A stretch of DNA of 64,000 bases from positions 48,141 through 112,140 of the forward strand of contig NZ_JACOFX010000019.1 in assembly GCF_014284125.1 (NCBI RefSeq). The letters are read 5' to 3'. Position 1 is the first letter of the stretch; each line of letters starts with the position of its first letter. This stretch comes from Undibacterium umbellatum. GTDB taxonomy: Bacteria > Pseudomonadota > Gammaproteobacteria > Burkholderiales > Burkholderiaceae_D. Both the position numbers and the translations under genes were made by a program. Positions 25,359 to 33,775 of the stretch are shown piece by piece. Under the pieces are notes generated by a model. That model was not told the DNA's origin. It searched no databases and saw only the letters and a program-made list of their open reading frames with translations.

Positions 25359-26496
25359 TTCCGGTAACGATACATCTAATGAAGGCCTTTGGGGCATGCT
25401 GTTGTTTGCTGCTGGTGTATTGATACTCTGGTTTGTAGGCAAGGGTTTTATTGTTGGTGCTGTTTTCGTGTTCAGGTCATATGTGACCGGGCCTTTGATC
25501 GGTTTATTTGACGCCGATGTGCGCGCTGCTCTGGATTGGATGAGTAGTGTGCAGTATGGCAAAGTCGAGTACAACGAGTTTGTTGCGAACGGCGAACTGA
25601 TAGGGAGATACACCAAAGTACCTGCCATGCTGCTGTGTGTGGCGATGGGGGTCTACATTTTCTTCAAGCATCCCTCGCAAAAATTCAAACGCCGCTGGGA
25701 TATGTTCTCGCTGGCAAAAAAAGAGGTCGCTCTTTGGCCCTGTATTACACCTGCCCTGGACGCAAATTTGTTGAAAGTGCCGGTTGAGACGGGGCGCTGG
25801 GCCTGGAGCACAACGCCTAAGGAATGGGTAGACAAAAACAAACTCTGGGAAACTTATGAGCACGTTTCCGAAGTCAGTGGCTTGCCAGAAAACAAGCGAC
25901 GCTTGAACCGTGTCACGGCAAAGTCAGCATTGATCGCGCAACTAGGCCCAAAATTTGTGTCTTTCGATGACTTACCACCTTATCTCAAGGCATTGCTGGG
26001 ATCGTTCATGGCCAAGATTTGTGGTGACAAAAAGACTGCATTGAAGATATTGAATCAATTATCAACTTCAAGCGCTGCAGTTGGCGTGGCCACTAACGAC
26101 TTATCTGTCAGGCTGGCATTGGAAAAATTTGAGAGTGAATTGGGCGTCGCTTGTTTTGAGCGTTATAAAAATACCGATGTGATCGTAAAAATCCTCTCGC
26201 GCCATGCCTACATGGCGACAGCAATGCTGGCCTTGCTGGATAAGGCGCGTAGCAGTGGTGTCGTCGCCTCTGCAGAGTTTTTATGGCTAAAACCAGTGAA
26301 CCGCACGCTGTTTTACATGTTTAACTCCCTGGGACGAAGAACCTGCTGGATGGAATCAGCCGGGATATTCGCGCATTATCAAGCTGAGTTGCAGTCAAAA
26401 TCGAAAGTGATGCGCCCTTATGTCGAAACTGCACTGGATGGCCTGGAATCCTATCTTGGTGAGTACCTCGATACCAACAATGGCCAGTTGGAATGA
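25336..26496 (+). CDS. dotM: DotM/IcmP (TrbA) coupling-complex protein
   Basis: DotM is part of the type IV coupling complex with DotL and recognises acidic substrate motifs. The 386-residue protein has two N-terminal membrane regions (about 18-50 and 92-112). A cytoplasmic helical domain follows with conserved family segments: RHAYMATAMLALLDKAR and SAEFLWLKPVNRTLFYMFNSLGRRTCWMESAG. Its length matches Legionella DotM (376). The gene overlaps the transglycosylase and lies two genes before dotL, the usual partner. Confidence 0.92.
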   Translation: MPPPQAGNSGNDTSNEGLWGMLLFAAGVLILWFVGKGFIVGAVFVFRSYVTGPLIGLFDADVRAALDWMSSVQYGKVEYNEFVANGELIGRYTKVPAMLLCVAMGVYIFFKHPSQKFKRRWDMFSLAKKEVALWPCITPALDANLLKVPVETGRWAWSTTPKEWVDKNKLWETYEHVSEVSGLPENKRRLNRVTAKSALIAQLGPKFVSFDDLPPYLKALLGSFMAKICGDKKTALKILNQLSTSSAAVGVATNDLSVRLALEKFESELGVACFERYKNTDVIVKILSRHAYMATAMLALLDKARSSGVVASAEFLWLKPVNRTLFYMFNSLGRRTCWMESAGIFAHYQAELQSKSKVMRPYVETALDGLESYLGEYLDTNNGQLE

Positions 26497-26547
26497 TTTA
26501 TAGCGATAACTAGTTGAATTCAACATGATTTTATTTAGGAAAATGGA

Positions 26548-27327
26548 ATGTTACAAAATCTGATCAATCGTTTTGAAAGCTATCAGGCTATACAGGTCAA
26601 TAAGAATTTTAATTCTCAAGAATTGACCGTGCTTGGAAAAATTCTGCTGGAAGGTGCGCGCGAAGTCGAGGTGGCCAACGTCATACGCTTTCCCTCTATA
26701 GAAAGGGGATTTTCGATATTTTCCATCGAAAGCGGCTCAACCTTATCGCCACCATCGAGCCCGGTTGCTGCAAACGAAGGAGATGCCGCATCAACACCGG
26801 CAAACGTAACGCAGCCCGACAGGATCTTGCCCAAGTTGGCGACAGGTCTTGTCAGTGAATTAAAAAGTGATGCCTATCACCTCATCGTCAGGCAGGGTAA
26901 TGCCCTGGAAAACGGCATGGTACTGGCTTCTTTCACCAATCTGCAAAGCGCTGGCATTGCCTTGCGCAAGCTGGCCAAGCTGAATGCCAGGAAAACCAGG
27001 TTCTGGAAGATCCTGGGCTTCCTGGTGCTCGTGTATTTGGTATTGTCGATACCGATGATGAAGCGCGCTCCACAAAAGTCTCTGGAGGAAATCACTACCA
27101 GCATGGAAATGCGCAATCCGGAAGTCGCCCGGCAAATGGAAAACATCAACCGCAGTCGCACTGTCGGCAGCGAACTCATGGCTCAGCCTGCATCTCCTAT
27201 GCAAGCTCAGCCAGATCCATCTTCCATGCTTGGTGCCCCTGCTGCCGCGATGGAGCCTGCTCCTGTGGCACCAACTGCTGCGCCAGGCGCCAGGCCTGAT
27301 CAAAGCCAGGGAAATTTTGGCTTCTGA
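26548..27327 (+). CDS. Hypothetical single-pass membrane protein between dotM and dotL
   Basis: The 259-residue protein has a soluble N-terminal part (1-145), one membrane helix (about 152-170: FWKILGFLVLVYLVLSIPMM), a short helix with Met and Glu, and a Pro/Ala/Gln-rich C-terminal tail. The ribosome site is good (AGGAAAATGGA). No family is recognised. Being placed between the two genes of the coupling complex, it may be an extra coupling-complex subunit specific to this lineage; this is inference from position. Confidence 0.6.
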   Translation: MLQNLINRFESYQAIQVNKNFNSQELTVLGKILLEGAREVEVANVIRFPSIERGFSIFSIESGSTLSPPSSPVAANEGDAASTPANVTQPDRILPKLATGLVSELKSDAYHLIVRQGNALENGMVLASFTNLQSAGIALRKLAKLNARKTRFWKILGFLVLVYLVLSIPMMKRAPQKSLEEITTSMEMRNPEVARQMENINRSRTVGSELMAQPASPMQAQPDPSSMLGAPAAAMEPAPVAPTAAPGARPDQSQGNFGF

Positions 27328-27415
27328 TCCTGGTGTTCAGACATGGATAAACCGTGCTTGTGCGGTCTGCGCACAAGCCATGATGTTTTCGACATAATCG
27401 AGTATTGAGGGAAGC

Positions 27416-29986
27416 ATGGCCCAACCACAACAGTCAGGTCTTGAGCCGGAAAATGAGGTCAAGGCCCATCACCGGCGACGTGACACGCGTCCGCAGTTAC
27501 AAAGGATAAAAGAAGATATTCTTTTCAAGCCGGAAGCCGCCAGCATACTGATGTTTGTGATTGGCGCTGCTGCCATGATCTCGCCTACCTGGCATGAATA
27601 CATCGTCGTATTCGGTATCTTGCTGTTCCTGTATATACGCTCCAGCTTTAAACACTATAGCCTGCCTTTCCGCATGCCTATGTCGACGGCGTATGACGCA
27701 TCCGCAAATGAGGGCAAAGGGCGTTCCGGCATTATCGATCCGGAAGAAATTAATCCCGCAACTGATAAACCGACTTGGGCCAAGGGCATCTCTCACTTTG
27801 GCAATCGCAAAAAAGACGATGCCGAACTCTGGTTCAATAATGATGACTTGCGTACCCACATCCTGATCTTTGGTTCTACCGGTAGCGGTAAGACCGTGGC
27901 GTTGGTCTCCATGGCTTATAACGCCCTGATGCAGGGTTCGGGTTTTATTTTCGTCGATGGTAAAGGCGATGCCAGCCTGTTTGCCACGATCTTTTCCATG
28001 AGCCGTGCCATGGGCAGGGAAGATGATTTCCTTATCATCAATTTTGGTACCGGCTCACGTGATATTGAAGGTCCCCAACTCACCAAGTTATCCAACACCA
28101 TCAACCCCTTTGCTTTTGGTGCATCTGACGCGCTGACCCAGTTGCTGGTCGGTCTGATGGGGGATTCTGGTGGCAGTGGCGACATGTGGAAAGGTCGTGC
28201 GATTTCCTTGCTGACGGGCTTGATGATCGCCCTGGTGTCCCTGCGCGATGCTGGCCGTATCTTGCTGGACGTGGAAGTCATACGTGATTTCATGCAATTG
28301 AAATACATTGTCGCTTTATCGAATGGTAAAAACCCGATTGATGGCACACCCATCAAACTGTCTGACCGCGCCCAGGCTGCCATCAAGGCCTACCTGAGTT
28401 CCCTGCCGGGCTTTGTTGAGAAGAAGGGGGCTGACCAGTCGGCCACCACGCTGGAACAGCATGGTTACCTGCAAATGCAGTTCACCCGCGTGCTGGGTTC
28501 ATTGTCAGACACCCTTGGTCATATCTTCAAAACCAATCTGGGTGAAGTTGACTTGTACGACGTCGTCGTCAATCGGCGCATTCTGGTGGTCTTGCTGCCC
28601 GCTCTGGAAAAATCCCAGGATGAGCTGGCCAATCTGGGCAAAGTCGTCATCATGAGTTTGAAGAACATGATGGCAGCCACCCTGGGTGCGCAGATGGAAG
28701 GCAGCAAGATGGAAGTGCTGGATAACCGCCCTACCAATGCACCATCGCCTTTTGTGACGATACTGGATGAATACGGTGCCTACGCCGTGCCAGGGGTCGC
28801 TGTCATGCCAGCGCAGGCGCGTAGTCTGGGCTTTAGCATGGTCTTCGCCAGCCAGGATATGCCGGGTTTTGAGAAAGCCTCCAAGGAAGACGCTGCATCG
28901 ATTGCTGCCAACTGCAATATCAAGATATTCATGAAGCTCGAAGATGCAGAGCGCACTTATGAGATTTTCGAAAAATCAGTAGGCATGGCCGACGTCATGG
29001 TTATGGGTGGTATGCAAGCCAGCACCAATGGCATGTCCACCAACTACATGGACAATATGAACGCCACCATGGAACAACGCTCTCGCGGTTCCCTGCAGGA
29101 TTTGAAAGAGCAAACGCCGGGCGAAGCGCATATCCTGTTCAAGTCCAGAATCATTCGGGCCAGGATGTTTTCTTGCGGCATGGTGGATGAACGCAACCTG
29201 TTGAGCAAGTATCGCCTGAACCACTTCATCAAAGTCAAACCACCTGCTTACGGTGAAATGCTTGATTGGGACTTGTCGCCCGAAGCACTGAAAATGAAGG
29301 CGGATGCAGCGCAGGCCGCACAGAATGTACAAAGTGCACAGAATCCTGCAATTGCTGAAGTTATCGCCGCCAACGCGAGTGTGACGCATGGTGCAGAGAA
29401 TGAGACTGCAGCGGCAGCAACTGAAAGCAAGCCAGCATCAGCAACGATAACGGAAAATTGCGTAGACGATGCGCAGGATCAGGTCGCTGCAAAGGCTGAG
29501 GCAAAACCTCGTACCTTGTTTGGCAAGCGCTCTGGCCAGAAAAAAGCAGACGAACATGAGTTCGATGGTGCTGTTGTCAACATTTTTGGCCGCGACAACG
29601 ACAGTCTGGATGAAGCCAGCAAGGCAGTAGTCGCCCCTTGGGCGGCAGATATACAGGCCGGCATGCACGAGCAACTGGCAACAGCGGCAGCCTATGAAGC
29701 AGGATGGCAGACGGAAACTAGCCTGAGCGAGCTGTATGCCATGGAAGAAAAAACCGGCAAGGGCAGGTTGGCACAGATACTGATTGACCAGGTGCATACC
29801 CATGCAGCTTTGGTAAACATGGACATGCTCCTGGGCGTAGTTCCCTTTAAAGCCAGAAGTGATGCAGGGCATTTGATCAAGGCCATCGCTGCCAATACAT
29901 CCTATGCGTGCCAGCCGACGCCAGCAAAACGCAGTGGCAAAAGCAGTTTGATCCAAGCTTTCAGTAAGAAGTATGCGACCAGGTGA
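27416..29986 (+). CDS. dotL: DotL/IcmO type IV coupling ATPase
   Basis: DotL is the coupling protein that collects substrates with DotM, DotN and IcmSW and feeds them to the channel. The 856-residue product has membrane helices near residues 40-75 and a Walker A motif (GSTGSGKT, about 153-160). Walker B is ILDEYGAYAV with Asp451-Glu452, and VFASQDMPGFEKAS is typical of the family. The C-terminal extension (about 610-856), Ala/Glu-rich and then charged, corresponds to the DotL tail that binds adaptors in Legionella. It is longer than DotL of Legionella (783). GAGGGAAGC precedes the ATG. Confidence 0.95.
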   Translation: MAQPQQSGLEPENEVKAHHRRRDTRPQLQRIKEDILFKPEAASILMFVIGAAAMISPTWHEYIVVFGILLFLYIRSSFKHYSLPFRMPMSTAYDASANEGKGRSGIIDPEEINPATDKPTWAKGISHFGNRKKDDAELWFNNDDLRTHILIFGSTGSGKTVALVSMAYNALMQGSGFIFVDGKGDASLFATIFSMSRAMGREDDFLIINFGTGSRDIEGPQLTKLSNTINPFAFGASDALTQLLVGLMGDSGGSGDMWKGRAISLLTGLMIALVSLRDAGRILLDVEVIRDFMQLKYIVALSNGKNPIDGTPIKLSDRAQAAIKAYLSSLPGFVEKKGADQSATTLEQHGYLQMQFTRVLGSLSDTLGHIFKTNLGEVDLYDVVVNRRILVVLLPALEKSQDELANLGKVVIMSLKNMMAATLGAQMEGSKMEVLDNRPTNAPSPFVTILDEYGAYAVPGVAVMPAQARSLGFSMVFASQDMPGFEKASKEDAASIAANCNIKIFMKLEDAERTYEIFEKSVGMADVMVMGGMQASTNGMSTNYMDNMNATMEQRSRGSLQDLKEQTPGEAHILFKSRIIRARMFSCGMVDERNLLSKYRLNHFIKVKPPAYGEMLDWDLSPEALKMKADAAQAAQNVQSAQNPAIAEVIAANASVTHGAENETAAAATESKPASATITENCVDDAQDQVAAKAEAKPRTLFGKRSGQKKADEHEFDGAVVNIFGRDNDSLDEASKAVVAPWAADIQAGMHEQLATAAAYEAGWQTETSLSELYAMEEKTGKGRLAQILIDQVHTHAALVNMDMLLGVVPFKARSDAGHLIKAIAANTSYACQPTPAKRSGKSSLIQAFSKKYATR

Positions 29987-30639
29987 TTGCACAGATGATC
30001 ATTTTTTCGCACAACATGGAAAGCAATGCAGAAAAAGTACCGCGACGGGATTTCCTTGCAAAGTCCTTTGCAGCTGCAGCAGGGCTGATATTACCTGCTA
30101 CTGCAGGCGCTACTGCGGTGCAACTGTTCAGCCCTGAGTATCACTATCCAAAAAAGCCCGGCGAAGGACGCATACTGCGCCGTATATATTTGACGCGGGA
30201 AGCTTCAAAGTGGCATGCAGCCGAACGTGCAGACTTTATTCTGTGGGACAAGGATGGTCGTATTGATGCTGAAGGCTACAAGCGCCTTTGCTGGTTCTTG
30301 CGGGATGTCAGGAGTTCCAGGATCGTACAAGTGGATATGCGTCTGGCAGCCCTGATTACTTCAGTTCAAAGTCATTTTTGGTTTAATCAGGGGATACATG
30401 GTTATTACCACCTGACTTCAGGATACCGGTCGTGGGTGACCAATGACCAGACCGAAGGTGCTGCTGCAGACTCCGGCCATGTATATGCCGGTGCTGCAGA
30501 CGGCTGGCTGGATGGCGTAAGTGTGGAAGATCTCGCTGGCGTTGCGCTCAGCCTCAAGGCTGGTGGCGTCGGCTTATATAAAAAACGTGGGTTTGTTCAC
30601 ACTGATGTAGTGGGAAAGCCGAATTTATGGAAGGCATGA
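29983..30639 (+). CDS. DUF882/M15-like peptidoglycan hydrolase with Tat signal
   Basis: The product fits the DUF882 (YcbK-like, M15C-related) metallopeptidase family: LRDVRSSRIVQVDMRLAALI, TSGYRSWVTN, the zinc-site region SGHVYAGAADGW and the final GVGLYKKRGFVHTDVVGK. A twin-arginine signal is visible (PRRDFLAKSFAAAAGL), so the folded enzyme would be exported by Tat. Family members cut peptide cross-links in peptidoglycan. The GTG at 29983 overlaps the dotL stop; ATG 30016 is an alternative start that gives a shorter Tat signal. It may clear cell wall for the secretion channel. Confidence 0.8.
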   Translation: MIAQMIIFSHNMESNAEKVPRRDFLAKSFAAAAGLILPATAGATAVQLFSPEYHYPKKPGEGRILRRIYLTREASKWHAAERADFILWDKDGRIDAEGYKRLCWFLRDVRSSRIVQVDMRLAALITSVQSHFWFNQGIHGYYHLTSGYRSWVTNDQTEGAAADSGHVYAGAADGWLDGVSVEDLAGVALSLKAGGVGLYKKRGFVHTDVVGKPNLWKA

Positions 30640-30643
30640 TGTA

Positions 30644-31726
30644 ATGCAAAAGAACCTCATATTGAAAAGTATTCTCATGGCGTTGGGAGTGTCGCTTTCA
30701 CTGTCCGCGATGGCTGCTACCGACTGGAAGAAAATAATGACTGTGCGTGGTAACAAAGTCGTTAAAGAATTTTCTTCGCCCTCAGGTTTTCGCGGCCTGG
30801 TGGTGGAAGCTGGTGGTGCTGAGAAAACATTTTATGTGACTGAAAACGGTGACTACCTTTTTTCGGGGGAATTGTTTGGTGAAGATGGCTTGCCGATAGC
30901 TCAAAAGAATCCAGCATCAAAGACCGCCCCTGACTGGAACCGTATCATGCAGGGCAAAGGCAATAATGTCGTTAAAGAATTCCGTTCTTCGTCTGGATTC
31001 AAGGGGCTGGTGGTGGAGCGCAATGGCATCAAAAAGATTTTCTACATCACTGCCAATGGCAAATTCCTGGCGGCTGGCGAAGTCTTTAACTCTACTGGCG
31101 GTTCCATTACCAAGCTTGAACTGGCTGAACAGGCTGGTATAGCCCAGTCCGCAGCCGTCATGCCAACAGCGGTCGCAGGTGAAGTCGATAAGACCATTTC
31201 TGAGCAGAGCAAGATGCTCAACTCCGTTCGGGAGCTAGAGTCTGTGCCTACCGAGTTCAAGAACAAGGTCTTTGCCGCAGCAGAAAAGTCTACGGCGTGG
31301 GTAGAAGAGGGGAGTGGCAATAATATCGTGTATGTAATTTTTGATCCTATATGCCCGCACTGCCACAAAACCTGGGAAATGCTGCGGCCTTACGTGCAAA
31401 GAGGCTTATTGCGCGTGCGCTGGATTCCTGTGATTTCATTGAGTGGCAACAATATGCAAAGCCCGTCTGCACAGATGGCGGCTTACTTTTTATCAAACCG
31501 AGGTGAAGCCGATATTGTCGAAAAGATGTTCAGGAAAACCATCAAGTCTGTTGCGCCAGATGACAAAATGGCACGTTCCTTGTCTCAAAATTTGTTGTTC
31601 TTGCGCGATACCAATTTTAGAGGAACTCCTCTGCTCATTTATCAGCGCGGTGGTGAGCGCAATGCTTTCATTGTCCCAGAGCAACCAGAAGTCGAGCAAA
31701 TTGAGCGTATGATCAGGAAAAATTGA
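30644..31726 (+). CDS. DsbC/TrbB-like thiol-disulfide protein with duplicated N-terminal domain
   Basis: The 360-residue periplasmic protein has a signal peptide (about 1-27, SLSAMAATD). Two similar copies of a roughly 60-residue domain follow (about 27-85 and 100-158). Both contain DW..IM..GN.VVKEF.S.SGF.GLVVE and end in FY(V/I)T.NG. These resemble the N-terminal dimerisation domain of DsbC/DsbG. The C-terminal thioredoxin domain has the active site CPHC (Cys237, Cys240) and a cis-Pro (RGTPLLIY). It probably folds or isomerises disulfides in T4BSS envelope proteins. It follows the DUF882 gene by four bases. Confidence 0.8.
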   Translation: MQKNLILKSILMALGVSLSLSAMAATDWKKIMTVRGNKVVKEFSSPSGFRGLVVEAGGAEKTFYVTENGDYLFSGELFGEDGLPIAQKNPASKTAPDWNRIMQGKGNNVVKEFRSSSGFKGLVVERNGIKKIFYITANGKFLAAGEVFNSTGGSITKLELAEQAGIAQSAAVMPTAVAGEVDKTISEQSKMLNSVRELESVPTEFKNKVFAAAEKSTAWVEEGSGNNIVYVIFDPICPHCHKTWEMLRPYVQRGLLRVRWIPVISLSGNNMQSPSAQMAAYFLSNRGEADIVEKMFRKTIKSVAPDDKMARSLSQNLLFLRDTNFRGTPLLIYQRGGERNAFIVPEQPEVEQIERMIRKN

Positions 31727-32263
31727 AACCAAATGTTTCCTTGAGCTTGTGGTGTCAGGAATTTGGCTTGGGACAGTACATACCGAGGTATGTGCAGCCG
31801 CCAGGCAGCGCAGTCAAGGCAAGCCAGAATTAGCGATGCAAATGGCAGCGAATGCATGCGGACGAGCAGTTCATATACAGACAATGACGTGTGCTACATA
31901 GCGACATTCTGGCTAGCCAAGCTTGAATTGAAAGCTGTATGCGCCAGGTCTGAAATTGCTTGATTGTCTTGTATTCTTAGCTATTTTCATTTTTGTCAAG
32001 GGCACTTGCAAATAGAAACAAAAGGGAAACCACTTTGGACTCGTCGGTATAGGCTGAACCTGCCCTCTAGGATAAGATATGTGGCTTAGATGAATGCCAA
32101 GATTCCATAAAAGTTTTTTATAATCTGCAGCAATACCCGTCATTTTGAGTTAACTATGATCTAGAGGGTCCTCATTTTTTCATGATATGGACATTCTTTT
32201 CTGCAACAATGAAGCACTCACTGAATTGAGCGCTTCAAACATAAAAGACGGTATAAGGTAAAT
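31727..32263. other. 540-bp non-coding stretch with a folded segment
   Basis: No gene is supported; a 66-codon frame at 31763-31963 is an artefact of low stop density. A structured segment at 31766-31922 is described separately. From about 31,960 to 32,260 the sequence is AT-rich and should hold the promoter of the small gene at 32,264 (TTTTTTATAATCTG near 32,120 is one -10-like site). Confidence 0.4.
31766..31922. repeat. Nested inverted repeats, possible structured RNA or small mobile repeat
   Basis: GCTTGG (31766-31771) pairs with CCAAGC (31917-31922). Inside, AGCCAGAAT (31822-31830) pairs with ATTCTGGCT (31906-31914). A separate hairpin is formed by ACATAC (31778-31783) and GTATGT (31788-31793). 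The outer arms enclose 157 bases. No open frame of quality is inside. Confidence 0.35.
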
Positions 32264-32515
32264 ATGTTTTACTTTTGGATTTTGGTAGTTGTATTGCTTT
32301 GCCTGGTTGTATATGGCTTTGATCAGCATTCTGAACTTGATCCGGAAGTAACCAAACCGCGGAAGCTAATTATACAAATGATTATCTGGTGCTTGCGTTC
32401 AGTGCGCCAGTTGGGCAGGAACTTCGTTGGTGGATTCAAGATGGATATGACTGGGCGGCGCTCCGGTGCTCAGTTGAAAAAACAGGTTCAGCAAAATCCG
32501 GAACAGAAAGATTGA
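32264..32515 (+). CDS. Small membrane protein, 83 residues
   Basis: One N-terminal membrane helix (MFYFWILVVVLLCLVVYGF) is followed by a basic, amphipathic cytoplasmic part (LIIQMIIWCLRSVRQLGRNF) and a polar Gln/Lys tail. AAGGTAAAT precedes the ATG. The family is not recognised. It is probably cotranscribed with the HNH-fold gene, which starts 27 bases later, so it may help anchor that protein or be a small T4BSS membrane subunit. Confidence 0.55.
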   Translation: MFYFWILVVVLLCLVVYGFDQHSELDPEVTKPRKLIIQMIIWCLRSVRQLGRNFVGGFKMDMTGRRSGAQLKKQVQQNPEQKD

Positions 32516-32542
32516 TAAAAGCGTTTTAGTTTGGAGCATTCA

Positions 32543-33556
32543 GTGAACGAAATCATGAATGAGGACTTGAAATCTTCAGAACCCGCAGCCCAGCCACTTA
32601 CCAAGTGGGCGGATCTGACGATGCACACCTTGCGTATGGTGGTTGCGTATGACCCTGAGACTCAAAGTAAGCGACTGTGTTTGTTGGGGCCTGTATCACT
32701 AGCACAGCGCCGGGTGTTGGCTATTGATGGTTTTTATGAAGAGCAGGGTATGCTTTTCAGGGACGAGCTGAATTTTGGTTTGACGCAGTTGGCCAACATA
32801 TTTCCTTATGTGCGCGTGATCAATAAAAACGTCAGTGAGATTGGGGTGCACTCCAGTGAATTGCCTGCCTTGCAGCAGGAATTGAAAAAAATGGCGGCTT
32901 TGCGTCCGACTATACTCACTACTCAGCCAGGTGCTGAAAACCTGCTGCAAGTCCCCTTAAGCCGTCCGGTACTTTCTATTGACCCCGTCCCTTTTTCCAG
33001 CCGCTTTTCCAGCGTTCGCAGTTATCTTGGTCACGCCGATTTTAACCGTCTCAAAAAAGCGGTATTTGTGCGCGCCGGTTATCGCTGCGAGATCTGTCTT
33101 GAAAATGGTTTTGAACAAGGTCATCAACACCCGGTTGAATGTCACGAAGTTTTTGAATATGACGAAGCCAGGGGTATGCAAAAAATCACTGCACTGATGA
33201 GCTTATGTCCGAACTGTCACTCAGTAAAAAACATAGAACTGAGCAGAGCAAAAAGTGATGATGAGTTTGAAGCCGCCATGATGCAACTCGCCAAGATCAA
33301 TGGCTGGAGCAAGACGCAGGCACAAACCTATTACCAGCATGCCCTTCATGTCTGGAAAGAGCGTTCAAAAAAATCATGGGAACTGAATTTGGATATGCTC
33401 AATGGTACGGGATTGCAATTTCCAGGGGAGGGTGACCAGCTTGCAAAGCGCCCAAAGCGAGGTCGTGACATCAGCGCCAAGCTACCTTTTTTATCTCAGC
33501 TTCCATTGAATAGCATGAAACTGTTTTCTACCACGGGTATTCAAAAAGACGGTTGA
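32543..33556 (+). CDS. HNH-fold zinc protein, candidate functional analogue of DotN/IcmJ
   Basis: In the 337-residue product, the N-terminal half (1-160) has no known domain. The C-terminal half has an HNH-type zinc fold: YRCEICLENG, then VECHEVFEYDE and LMSLCPNCHSVKN, followed by a helical segment (WSKTQAQTYYQHALHVWKERS). DotN/IcmJ of Legionella also has an HNH-like zinc fold and sits in the coupling complex, but its sequence differs, and icmJ is missing from its usual place between icmD and dotO here. GTG 32543 is chosen for GGAG at 32533-32536; TTG 32531 is a poorer start. An actual nuclease cannot be excluded. Confidence 0.6.
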   Translation: MNEIMNEDLKSSEPAAQPLTKWADLTMHTLRMVVAYDPETQSKRLCLLGPVSLAQRRVLAIDGFYEEQGMLFRDELNFGLTQLANIFPYVRVINKNVSEIGVHSSELPALQQELKKMAALRPTILTTQPGAENLLQVPLSRPVLSIDPVPFSSRFSSVRSYLGHADFNRLKKAVFVRAGYRCEICLENGFEQGHQHPVECHEVFEYDEARGMQKITALMSLCPNCHSVKNIELSRAKSDDEFEAAMMQLAKINGWSKTQAQTYYQHALHVWKERSKKSWELNLDMLNGTGLQFPGEGDQLAKRPKRGRDISAKLPFLSQLPLNSMKLFSTTGIQKDG

Positions 33557-33580
33557 TACATTTAAGTAGTCAATAACCCT

Positions 33581-33616
33581 AAAACGCTGGTTGCCACAAG
33601 GTGACCAGCGTTTTTT
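33581..33616 (+). terminator. Rho-independent terminator after the HNH-fold gene
   Basis: An 11-bp perfect stem (AAAACGCTGGT at 33581-33591, ACCAGCGTTTT at 33604-33614) has a 12-base loop and a run of six T. Confidence 0.92.
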
Positions 33617-33775
33617 ATGGTGCATAGCTATATTCGGGAGGGTTAATCCGGTAGTCATGGCATCTGTATATTGGTAGGTGGGGAATGTACTGCAAATGTT
33701 AACGACTTCTTGCAACCTCCATCCAAGGACGTGCAGCAATGCGTCCCTGGATGTTTCGACCAATCCGATTTATGA

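Noticed and set aside
31763..31963. A 66-codon frame in the 31.7-32.3 kb gap
   Set aside because: No ribosome site or recognisable domain is present; the segment is better explained by nested inverted repeats.
33719..33741. Inverted repeat near the dotA end as a terminator
   Set aside because: An 11-bp stem with one mismatch is present, but no T-run follows on the minus strand, so it is not claimed.
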